Assembly (NCBI GenBank): GCA_025201365.1
Contig: JAIXMF010000084.1
Coordinates: 1-43,711 of the forward strand
Direction of reading: 5' to 3'
Length of the DNA: 43,711 nt
From: Syncephalis plumigaleata
Taxonomy: Eukaryota; Zoopagomycota; Zoopagomycetes; Zoopagales; Piptocephalidaceae
The notes beneath the pieces are model-generated. The model worked only from the letters and a program-made list of their open reading frames with translations. It made no database searches and was not told the origin of the DNA. The translations under genes were made by a program, and so were the position numbers. Below are positions 22,121 to 38,276 of this stretch, piece after piece; positions within the stretch are counted from its first letter, which is position 1, and each line of letters starts with the position of its first letter.

Positions 22121-24418
22121 ATGTTTGTAGTAGGCAGGAAATCTTGTCACTCGACAAGAATCACTAGTGTGCAAAGAGTATGGCTCAACACACTACGAAA
22201 ACGAATAGAATCACGACGTGGTCAGGTATTACTAGAGAAACCCGAGAAGAAGGTGTCGAGACCACGTAACCTTAATGTTATCGATATGATATCCGCCGTA
22301 CCAAATACTTATGAACGTGAGTGAATTTGATATAGGCATTATTTATATGGAAGCTAACGCGAATTTAGCCGTTACTTCTCTGAATCAGAATGATATACCA
22401 AGACTAGCTCATGGATTAAAGGATGTACTGAACAAGTAGGTGCCATCATGCTTGACTATTACATTGTAATTACTAACAACCGAATAGGAAGGGCGTATGT
22501 TTCCTGAAAGATCCAGAGACTAGCCTGTACAACTATAGTCAATTCCTAGAATCCATTCCACCGCAATCAGATTTTAACTACAAGTTGATTAGTCCATTTA
22601 TACGACCATCCGAGGATAAAGTAAGTGGAGAATGAACAAGATGGAATGAACATGTACTAACTGGCCATTTACTATTCGATAATAATAATAATATAATAGC
22701 AATTACGTCAATTGGCATTGAAGCATAAGAAGAGATTTGTTGCCTCCACCTCATCTATTACTAGTGCATTATCGCAGATCTACTTTGTTATTTCCGGTTG
22801 GAAGCAAGCAGATATGTCGGATTTATCGAAAGCATTTGATTCTGAGGTAAATATAGTGATATGAATATCAAATGGGAACTAGCTAACATGTATACATGTA
22901 TATATACAGCCTAAAAACTTTACTAGACTCACTACATCACCTTCATCATCTCTGTTGAAATGGAATAATGGACTATACTCGCTTGATTCCGATAATGAAT
23001 TTAGCAAAGAGACCATTCTAACCACGCTGGTAAGTGATAATATCATAGAAGAGTACCTAAATAAATACTAAAAGTAGCGATATAGGGTCATTCATTGGAG
23101 CGATTCCTTACGAAAACACCAGAGGAATATGCTAAATATTTGATTTCTAGTAATTCTGGAGCAGAGGATGTAGTGGAACCATTATCGTATAATTACGCAC
23201 AGGTAAATGACTATACATATTGATATTGATATTGATACAGCTATCTAATATAAAGTGAAACATGATTACTATTAGATGGAGGGATTTATACTACGATCAC
23301 AGCTTGATTGTTATGATGAAAGTCTGCCTCGTAAAACATTCGACTTGAAGACTCGTGCAGCATTGGCCATTCGTATGGATCATGAGAATTATACGGTAAG
23401 GAGTGAAATAATACTATGCATATTATGATTGTATGTATTAATAACGGTAATGATACAGGAATATGAAGGATATCGCATTAAACAACTGAATGGAATGTAT
23501 GAATCATTTGAACGAGAATACTATGATATGATTCGAGCACCAATGCTCAAGTACAAGTAGGCTAGCATGCAATAAGGCAATAATGCACGAATACTAACAA
23601 ATAGTCTAGTTTCCAAGTACGTATTGGTAATATGGATGGTATATTCGTTGCCTATCATAATACATTCCGTATGTATGGATTCCAATATATCTCAATGAAG
23701 GAGATGGATCAACGATTGTTTGGTAATACACGCACGGGTGATCAGGCATTCAGTCTATGCGTTAAGGTGCTGTCAAGGTTATTTGACATTGCCACTAAGC
23801 GATTCCCAAACCAGGTAGGCATAACACAATAGCATCTTCTTTATAAGCAAGTGTATTTATGTTGCATTTACATATTAGACACTACGTTTGACATTTAATG
23901 CTAAACGAGGTGAACCGGTACTTGATGTCTATGTGGAGACAGTTCCTTCAGAGGAATTAGCAACGACAACATCAACATCGACAGCAACGACGACACCTTC
24001 ACCACCAACTGCCTCATTGCTCAATAGACTTAGGAATCGAATGGGACCTGATCCATTTGCTGCCACTAACTACAGCAATGTAGCATTTGGATCAATGAGA
24101 GCAACGCCAAAAAAGTATAACAGCCAATTAACAAAGTTCAGTTTACGCTTCCAGTCACTCATTGGCAATGAACTGGTCGAGGAACCGGTAACCCTAAGCA
24201 GAGAGGGAAAAGAACCATGGCAGCTACACTTTCATTTGGTAGAAGCAGAAGGCAATGCAATTAGTCTACGAAATGAATACAACGAGCTACGTGACATGAT
24301 GCATCGTAGACATAATCCTACAATTGAAGAGGAGGAGAGTTCGGAAACTGTTGCTAAGAAGCTTTCCGGATTGATTCGTAAGCTACGTAAACTTAGCCAG
24401 AATGATGCAGAGGAGTAG
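22121..24418 (+). CDS. PET127: Mitochondrial RNA-processing protein Pet127
   Basis: Yeast Pet127 works at the inner mitochondrial membrane in 5' processing and turnover of mitochondrial RNA and belongs to the PD-(D/E)XK nuclease superfamily. Here the N-terminus is Arg/Ser-rich (MFVVGRKSCHSTRITSVQR) and could target mitochondria. Then come VIDMISAVP, PRLAHGLKDVL and STSSITSALSQIYFVISGWKQ. After these come NFTRLTTSPSSSLLKWNNGLYSLDSDNEF, the nuclease-like core SQLDCYDESLPRKTFDLKTRAALAIRMD (Asp..Asp-x-Lys), SFEREYYDMIRAPMLKY, and NMDGIFVAYHNTFRMYGFQYI followed by EMDQRLFG. All introns are short with TACTAAC-like branch sites (for example around 22477 and 22655). The C-terminus is Thr-rich and then charged. 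Start chosen at the first in-frame ATG; a GTG at 22112 was not used. Confidence 0.93.
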
Positions 24419-24512
24419 ACAATAGCGGATTTTCTTAGTATTATAATGCCAATAGTATAAGTATTACAATAAACAAAAGTTTAATAATAATATATCAACA
24501 TAGTGTCGTCTA

Positions 24513-24857
24513 TTATACTGTATGATGATTCGTTTCTCGTTCGGCTCGTTGTGCTTGTGCTTGTCGTAAGCGAGCACGATACATTTCGCGTTCCCTTTCC
24601 TTTTCCTCTCGATACAATTGATTATCACGTATGAAGTATCCCACAAGACCAATAATTGAAATCACACCAAATGCCATAATGACGCGATTCGGTTTAATAA
24701 AAAGCTAGTTGAGTTATTGGTTAGTAGGAATAGTAATGGTATAATATACGAATACACGACATACCTCTGGATTCATAAGCTTGAATAGACGTGTAGCCGC
24801 AAGACGTCCTTCATCGGGACGTTTGGGCGGTAAATGGTTATCAGACGGCGGCTTCAT
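24513..24857 (-). CDS. SMIM8: Small integral membrane protein SMIM8 orthologue
   Basis: Two exons (24857-24765 and 24704-24513) give a 94-aa protein, close to the length of the animal protein (97 aa). The segment RLFKLMNPELFIKPNRVIMAFGV matches the family core (..NPELFIKPN..VMAFG), including a Pro/Lys-rich start. One transmembrane helix (IMAFGVISIIGLVGYF) is followed by a long charged helix rich in Arg, Glu and Gln. The biochemical role is unknown. It converges on PET127 and diverges from the acetyltransferase gene, whose ATG is only 98 bp away, implying a shared promoter. Confidence 0.85.
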
Positions 24858-24955
24858 TGAAAATAAGAAAGAAAGAAAGAGAAAGAGCAGTTTATGAATA
24901 GCTTTTCTAATTCCATATTTTTATTTATTTATTCGTAATCGACAAAGCTCTCGCA
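24858..24955. promoter_or_regulatory. 98-bp bidirectional promoter
   Basis: The only sequence between the SMIM8 and GNAT start codons. It has a GAAA-rich part and an AT-rich part (TATTTTTATTTATTTATT, about 24917-24934) that could serve as a core promoter for either gene. Confidence 0.5.
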
Positions 24956-25603
24956 ATGTCCTACCAATATGCTCATATCAATGGAATGCGTAAAGCAATT
25001 ACGCCTCTAGCAACGAGTGACGCGCAAACGACCATACCTTCAATAGACACCGTACTAGTAGAGATTCAACGACTGGAACGTAAAACATTTCCACGCTCAG
25101 AGCATACATGGCCAGGTGATAGTCTGCTAAAGCTCAACTCACGACAACATATATTATTTGCATTTATGCCAGCGAAGGAGAAAGAACTCGACGAGAAAGT
25201 AGACGCAACTAACGGCGGTAATGTCAATAATACGAATAGAAAGAAAGGAAAGAAAGCATCACAGAGTAAGGTCACGCATAATGTCGCACCATTAAACGCA
25301 ACGTCTTTTCCACTTGTAGGCTACATCACACTACAACTCGATCCATCTCGCGCGCAAATTGTTAAACTAGCGGTGAATCCAGACTATCGTGGATGTGGTG
25401 TGGGTACGGCACTGGTAAAGCAAGCCACCCTGCTTTCCATTAGTCTAGGACGACAGCGATGCGAGTTACACGTTGACCCCGAACGTGAATCTGCCTATCG
25501 ACTGTATCAACGATGCGAGTTCAAAGAGCATGGCATCATCGAGGATTATTACGGTACAGGAAGAAATGCCATCACACTACGCTGGCAAGCAATAATGGAA
25601 TGA
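24956..25603 (+). CDS. GNAT-family N-acetyltransferase, RimI-like
   Basis: An intronless 215-aa protein. Motif A, KLAVNPDYRGCGVGTALV (about residues 135-152), holds the acetyl-CoA pyrophosphate loop (RGCGVG). It is followed by CELHVDPERESAYRLYQRCEF and a DYYGTGRNAITLRW end, the arrangement of RimI/NAA-type protein acetyltransferases. A Lys/Asn-rich low-complexity loop (about residues 78-110) interrupts the N-terminal half. It is one of few intronless genes here. The substrate cannot be told from sequence. Confidence 0.9.
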   Translation: MSYQYAHINGMRKAITPLATSDAQTTIPSIDTVLVEIQRLERKTFPRSEHTWPGDSLLKLNSRQHILFAFMPAKEKELDEKVDATNGGNVNNTNRKKGKKASQSKVTHNVAPLNATSFPLVGYITLQLDPSRAQIVKLAVNPDYRGCGVGTALVKQATLLSISLGRQRCELHVDPERESAYRLYQRCEFKEHGIIEDYYGTGRNAITLRWQAIME

Positions 25604-25863
25604 ATGGTCTTGCATCTAACCTGACTGTACTGTATAATATCATTCATATTGATTGTTATTGTTCTATGATGATGATAGCGTAATAAAGGTTGACTTGTAT
25701 ACACGTCATACTAGTTCCTTTGCATTATATCAGCTGCAGCAATGTGGCTTGTGCATGCATATTATAACGCAACGACATGGTCATGTGGTGCCATCAACAT
25801 CCACTGCTTCTCAACCTACTAACTCGTTACTTGTATTGTCATTACTCTTCATTGTTGTTTAAC

Positions 25864-27271
<1,408 letters not shown>

Positions 27272-27420
27272 ATAAATGAATAAATACTAAACATAAAGAT
27301 GGCGCGTTTTGTTCATTTTTATTACGTAACTGTAAACACGCGTTTATTTTGATATTAATGTGTCATTTGTTTTTTTTGCCTTAGTTCTCAATACACGTTT
27401 TCTTCCCTTATTAGCAAACA

Positions 27421-32398
<4,978 letters not shown>

Positions 32399-32852
32399 TT
32401 CCATTTGCTATACTAAATCATCTTTCTTTTGTGTGTGGTGTGTGTGTGTCTGTTCTATTATTGGATGATAGTTTCACAACTAAGGCGTATGTTCAATGGA
32501 CTTGCCATTGTTTGATGAGAGCATGTGTTTGTGTATGTGCCCACTTAATTGTCAGGGATATAGTTGTAACAAAAAGGAAAACAGACAATAATCATTCCTT
32601 TATTATCATTGTTATTCCAGCTGTAGCCTTTTCTCTCTCTCTTGCTCCTCTCTATCTTATTCTTGTAAATTCTCTCGCTGAACATTTGTTGCATTATTGG
32701 CGATAGACGCCATTACTACTTTCTCATTACAATCTACTACTACCACTTCTACGAAAAGCATACGTTAGCGCTCTTTACCTGAAATATATCACATTGAACT
32801 ATTGTAACTACTACAAACACACAAGCACACAAGCACTATCAGCATCTCAGAT
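32399..32852. other. Intergenic, simple-sequence rich
   Basis: Holds TG and CT runs (near 32431-32450 and 32625-32660) and CA-rich leader sequence before the next gene. No gene supported. Confidence 0.45.
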
Positions 32853-33802
32853 ATGTCTACATTATCGTCCATCATGTCTAGCACTGAATCCTGGGATAAA
32901 CATCACAATATCAACAGCCATGATAACAATAGCAATAGCAATAGCAATAGCAACAAGCTTCTACGACGTAGATCCAGTGAGTCTAGCAACTGGTCAATGT
33001 CTAAAGCCGAGAAGGAAATAGCCGATTTAACACTACTCGGCATGGATGCAGATGGAAATCATTATGAAGATAATGAAGGAGAAGGGAAAGACATGATGAC
33101 ATCCACGATATTAATGATTGCCAACTCTTGTGTACATCTCCGACTGAAATGTCTCCACCCTATTATCGTATTAGTGATTTCCTGAGTTGCCGACCAGGTA
33201 AAGAGGAGAGCGATAGTACGGCCACACTCTTACCTACCAATATAACGATACGCGATTGGAGTCGTGCCAATCTACGGATATTGACTCAGTTACTACAAGA
33301 AGATCCTACAGTAGCTGCTGGCTATCTACGCTACACCGATCATATCTACTCGTTTCCCGCGCAGTTTAGCTGGTCCACTTTGATGGCCTACGACGACGTG
33401 TATCGTCGGGCACAAGCAACTGAGGGTTTCAAATGGGGCACCCGTATGTCACTCGTGTACTTGCACTATCATTTGGGTGCAAGTCATCCGGGCAGAGTAA
33501 CACCGCTATCGAAAAGTATCTGCGAGCGGTATAACTTGCAACGTTGTGTCGAACGACCCGAGGACTGTCCGAAAAAGCGTCGTCATTGTTGTCTTGGATG
33601 CCAGCGCGACTACCCGAGTATACAATGCCCGTATTGTTTGAAAGACAAAGCGAAACGAGAGGTAGCATGGCGTTGTCCCTCAACCGACGAGCCAATCATT
33701 AGTCAATCTATCCTTGAATTGACATCGTCCTCCTCTCTATTGGCATCGCCTTTGTCGCCTGATTGTGCATTACCATCGACTGAATTCAATATGATCGAGT
33801 GA
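32853..33802 (+). CDS. Unknown protein with a Cys/His cluster, apparent -1 frameshift
   Basis: The first part (32853 to about 33090) is Asn/Ser-rich and low in complexity, with a KLLRRRSSESSNWSMSKAEKEIADL stretch. The second part runs to 33802 in the -1 frame and contains the only recognisable domain: PPYYRISDFLSCRP, then a helical segment (WSRANLRILTQLL, SWSTLMAYDDVYRRAQA, FKWGTRM). A Cys cluster follows, CERYNLQRC..CPKKRRHCCLGCQRDYPSIQCPYC. That layout, an alpha-helical domain with a WG(T) motif followed by CCCH/CCHC-like fingers, resembles small capsid-like or tyrosine-recombinase-retroelement proteins, but I cannot prove it. The downstream frame has no ATG before 33150. The upstream frame cannot be joined by a convincing intron, so an indel near 33075-33092 or an upstream ORF is likely. 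Confidence 0.5.
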
Positions 33803-34078
33803 GAAGAAAGGAAGAGGATGAGGAGGAAGTAATGTCACTAGTTTTCCCTTTTTCCCTTATGATCTAACAATACACGTCACGAATTGACATTGTTATTTCC
33901 ATCTTATCAATATATATATATAAACACATCTATATGTTATCTATTACAACACATTAGTATGCTATAATTTGTAATGAATAAGGTTAATTGATAATGTAAC
34001 GAATATTATGTCATTTAAGTAACCAGTAATAATGGCTTAATGCTTATTTATAAGGAAAGCATGAGGCAAGCATACAAA

Positions 34079-35036
34079 TCAACATGAACAAAATTGTGTC
34101 TTGTGCGTATATGAATAATGCTCAGTAAATGAAACTTTCGGTCTTGATTCCTCTTCATTATTACTGGTTTTCCTCAGTTTGACCTTATCCACCATCTACT
34201 CAGCAATGGTAAAAGAGCAATTAAACGACGACAATAGTATAATCCTTCCTCTTTCGCTACATTCACTACTACTTACCTCATCAATCATTGATTCCATGCT
34301 CGATTCAACATTATCTCCAGTGGCTGCACTACACTCGGCAAATAGCGCATCAAATTTATCGGCTAGTGCTTGTCCCTCCTCCTCTGATACTTCACGATCA
34401 GTTTCCTATAGTTATTAAATAAGTATGTATACGGTAATATCCACATCCTACTCACTCTATCCTCTTTATTGCCTATGATCATTTTAACTACGTGAGGATT
34501 ATTTACACTAGATTCTAGATTGTTTATCCATTTCTCAATTTCGCAGAATGACTTTCGATTCGTAACATCATACACTATTATACGCATATTCACAATAATA
34601 AAGTGTTATTACTAGCAATGAACGTAGTCACAATAATCTTACTGATAATAGCCCCATGTGCACCACGATAGTACGTTCTAGTTACTGCGTCGAAACGTTC
34701 CATGCCTGCTGTATCCTAAATAGAATATGAGTACTTGAAGTGAAAAATATATACCAATAAACAATGACATACCCATATTTTCAAAGCATATCGTTTACCC
34801 TTATACTCGATGGATTTACTTTTAAATTCGGCGGCTATTTCATTATACGTAGCGTTAGTACTAATGTGTTACAAATCAAGAGCGATAGTTCATTTATATT
34901 TACATATAGTTGTGGCCATTTGCTTGAGTGACACATCAACACCAGCAATGAACCTTGCCAAAAATGACGATTTACCCACTGAACTATTACCAATGAGTAT
35001 CACTTTGAAGGATGCACTTATTTCGGTACCGGTCAT
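34079..35036 (-). CDS. Rab-family small GTPase
   Basis: Six exons (35036-34904, 34834-34773, 34715-34643, 34574-34456, 34405-34277 and 34195-34079) give 210 aa in a clean frame. G1 is GNSSVGKSS. Switch I is MATTISAEFKSKSIEY. G3 is WDTAGMERF with RabF-type TRTYYRGAHGAI. G4 is GNKED, and G5 is ECSAATG. The C-terminus ends in CSC, a double-geranylgeranylation motif typical of Rabs. Members act in vesicle traffic. The subfamily is unclear: TISAEF instead of TIGVDF and NKED instead of NKCD make it divergent. The first intron carries a perfect TACTAAC branch site 20 nt before its acceptor, which decides the splice. Confidence 0.92.
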
Positions 35037-35657
35037 ATTGCAAACAAACTAAACTCGAATCAATAAATGTAAAGAAGGTGTAATAAGCACGCTAACAAGA
35101 AATGATGTATGATTAATGGATATCAAATACAGCATTAGCATCATCGCTATCAAATACGTCTTTATATTAATGGTACTGTATGAATGATGGATCTTAGTTA
35201 CGGTTGTCTAATACCAATCAATAACAATAGGACTACGCTGTCACTAATGTAACGATGCAACTTCTAATCAAATACTTGGTGCATAGAAACGAACATGATT
35301 AAGGTATACAAGTGTAATGGAAACATAATTACAAAGCATCATAACCTGTGCTTAGCAACATATGCATTTGCATTCGCTTATGCAATAAATATTTGTATTA
35401 GTATTAATGTATAGAATCTTCTAAGTAAATACGTGTATATATGAAAGAAGAGGAATAGTATCGAATCAACGAATGCACCATTTCGAGTAATGACGATAGA
35501 ACACATAGAGATATATAGGTATATCGATTACATGCAATAAAAGCGTATTCTACTGTATATACTCAAGCGTAGATGATAGATACTGAAGAGGTAGGAATGA
35601 CGACTGATCCAATTATATTTTGAATAAATAGGACATATATGCCGTTGCCTACGCTAA
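35037..35657. other. Intergenic, nothing recognised
   Basis: AT-rich sequence between the Rab 5' end and the 3' end of the transporter gene. No supported feature. Confidence 0.45.
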
Positions 35658-37639
35658 CTACGTGGTTTCATCGGTTTGTCGTGCGTAGCCAGCTCCACTT
35701 GGATTCCGGGTTGATAGCCAATTACCAAGACCGACATATCGACTAGATCGCTCCAATACTATTATGAATGGCAGTATCAATGCGTTCGTTAGCAGAGATC
35801 ATCACGTGTATGTATGCATGTATATATGTACACTGCACAACACTAACCTTGTAGGAATTGTCGTCGTCTCAACACTAATATCCATACGATAATACCGCTC
35901 AGTAGTGTGCCAAGTCCGATGAGCGCTTCTATGGGTTGTCGCCAGATCGTAATGACCTCAAGTGCTACGCAGCATATTAGGAATGACCACACGGCAAATA
36001 ATGGAGCGCGTACTGGTCGTTCAAGTTCGGGTTCGTTACGACGTAGCACGAGTACAGCGGCCGCACAACTACCGTAGAATAGGAATGCCACCACGCCGCA
36101 CACACGGACTAGCCATTCGAAATTGCCAATCACTATGCATATTAGCGTGAGTACACCCTGAAAGATTAGGGCAGCTATCGGTGTCTTTCTATGTGGATGT
36201 AAATGAGAAAAGATCACCGGAAGATGTTTACGCGTGGCTGCTCGATGAACAATACGCGCATTCGTAAATAGCGAGCCATTCACCGAGCCAAGCGTGCTCA
36301 TGGCTACACATGCCGCCAATACTAGACCGCCTACATTGCCAAATACACGAACAGCAAAATCCTATATATATATATATATATATATATGTAATATGATAAG
36401 CTATTGTTTGCAATGCAATGTAGATATTGCTACGCTTACCATAGCCACAGTGTCCGTGGAGATAATATGTGACTTCGCCAGTGCAACGCAATAGGCCAGA
36501 TTGGCCAGTAGGTAGCATACCATCACTACCGGTAAACCTAATCCAATGGACATGGGTAGATCACGTCCTGGATTACGTAGTTCACCAGCCACGTAGTTGA
36601 GATTATTCCTAATAACGTATTCGGATTATTACGACCTGATACTGCCTCATTCATAATCGGCTATACTCACCAACCATCATAGGCGAATAGACCGGTGTAG
36701 AAGGCAATTGCCCAATTAGCTGGATCGGTTGAGGTGCCCTCCCAAATGTTATTGAAATTACCGGATTGTTTTACGATATTATCCTGGAATATCAGTGCAC
36801 ACAGACCGGTGACACCGACACCAGCCACGACGAGTAGCTTTAACATGGTGAGGAATGACTGAGCCGATGCGCCTGCTTTCGTACTCCAACAATGAATCGC
36901 CGTGATAATGACGAGCACCGCAACGGAGACCAGTTTCTCCACCCAATCCTCGGGTGTCTTCCCGAAGACAGCTCGACAAAAGTAGTCGGCAAACACTACC
37001 AGTCCAATAGCATTACCACCAGGCTAATCATTCAATCATATCATCAATACACCGATCAATGAACTATTAGTAGTAAGCATGCGAGTGAGTATTACCTTCA
37101 TGGTAAGTAGCGCCGTCCATTCGTAGAGAAATCCGGCCATTTCACCGAATGCACGCTCCAGGTAGACTGCCTCGCCACCCGAGGTGGGCAAGGCACATCC
37201 GAGTTCCGCGTAGCAAGCCGCACCAAGCATCGCCACAATACCGCATAACGTCCAGACGAGCGCGGCACCTGCCACCGAGCCAGCTCGTTGCAATACAAGA
37301 CCGGGTGCTGCGAATATACCACTACCGATAATGACACCCACCACGAGTCCTAGGCCGTGCATCAGATTGAGTGTGACGGGGAATCTCGTCAGTGCTTAGG
37401 ACGTAGGGACGTTGGCGCCAGTGGGATCTGGTAAGGTGACTCGAAATCAAAGCTAAACGAAGAGGAGGAGGACGAAGCAGTACGTACACTACTACGACGA
37501 CGTGTTCTATTCGTGTTGAGGTGTCGCCACTAGCTGACAATTCCGTTATTTCTTGACGGTCACTACCATTATGATTGGACGATAGTAGCGTATCCAATTC
37601 CACGCTATCATGACTTTGTTCCGGCATATTGGTCGACAT
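35658..37639 (-). CDS. APC-superfamily amino-acid transporter (LAT-like)
   Basis: A polytopic transporter of the plasma or vacuolar membrane. From TM1 (LNLMHGLGLVVGVIIGSGIFAAPG, with the unwound GSG of APC carriers) the exons join cleanly: AYDGW|NNLNYVAGELRNPGRDLP, STDTVAM|DFAVRVFG, GSVNGSLFTNARIVHRAATRKHLP and about twelve hydrophobic helices to a short tail ending at 35658. GxG in TM1, the ELRNPGRDLP loop after TM6 and the RxxxxAxRxGHLP-like segment fit LAT/SLC7-type exchangers. The N-terminal Ser-rich cytosolic tail is broken. From the ATG at 37639 the frame must shift near 37515 and again near 37398 to reach TM1, each looking like one missing base. No donor/acceptor pair restores the phase. 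Substrate unknown. Confidence 0.88.
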
Positions 37640-37834
37640 GATTACTATTGGATCAGCGACTTTGCTATAGTAGATTGCAATAGAGTATATTCTAGTAGTA
37701 ATGAAAAGAATAAACGAACGAACGAGTAAACGAACAGATAAACAAATACGCGAATAAAGAACGGGAATAAATACACAGGCAGGATAGGATAAATAGAAGG
37801 AGAGGAGGTGTTACAACAGAAGTAAATACAAGGT
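37640..37834. other. Intergenic between the transporter and the right duplication arm
   Basis: Short GAAC/GAATAAA-rich sequence. No feature supported beyond its role as the transporter 5' flank. Confidence 0.4.
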
Positions 37835-37960
37835 TTTTCCAGCCAATTAGCGCTGTTAGCCTTTAACTTTTGCTCTTTACTAATAAATAATCTTGCACAA
37901 TTGTTAACACCATTATTGCATTGCTATTATTATTATGCTAGTATAGCTGTACTATTGATC
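37835..37960 (-). repeat. Dispersed repeat at the end of the right duplication arm
   Basis: Reverse complement of the 5765-5895 repeat, including the GCTAATTGGCTGGAAAAA end and the CAATGC core. It forms the junction of the duplicated arm, as its partner does on the left. Confidence 0.6.
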
Positions 37961-38052
37961 TGACGATGTGTATAAATAATGTAATGATTTGTTAAATATA
38001 ATGACGGTACTAAGCGATTGATATGCTTGATCATTAACCACGGATGTAATGG

Positions 38053-38221
38053 TCAGAATAGGACATATTTATTCAGTAAATGATTGAATGATCTTGTAGA
38101 TATGCTTGTTGTTGGTCCAAGGAATAATGACTTGAATGGCATGGACACTAAAGGGTCTTGCACCAATACATTCTTGACTTGAATACCTATAATATCTACT
38201 TGATGATGTCCTTGTCTTGCT
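38053..38221 (-). other. Terminal exon of gene B with a conserved open frame
   Basis: Follows GATTACAG. Its second to last codons read ARQGHHQVDIIGIQVKN.. to NHLLNKYVLF and TGA at 38053-38055. It is nearly identical to the gene A exon except for substitutions (several silent or conservative) and two whole-codon deletions. Whether it is translated depends on the splice phase, as in gene A. Confidence 0.55.
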
Positions 38222-38276
38222 CTGTAATCATAATGGATTAGTATGAGTATGATTATTGTGGATTATTACTTACTGC

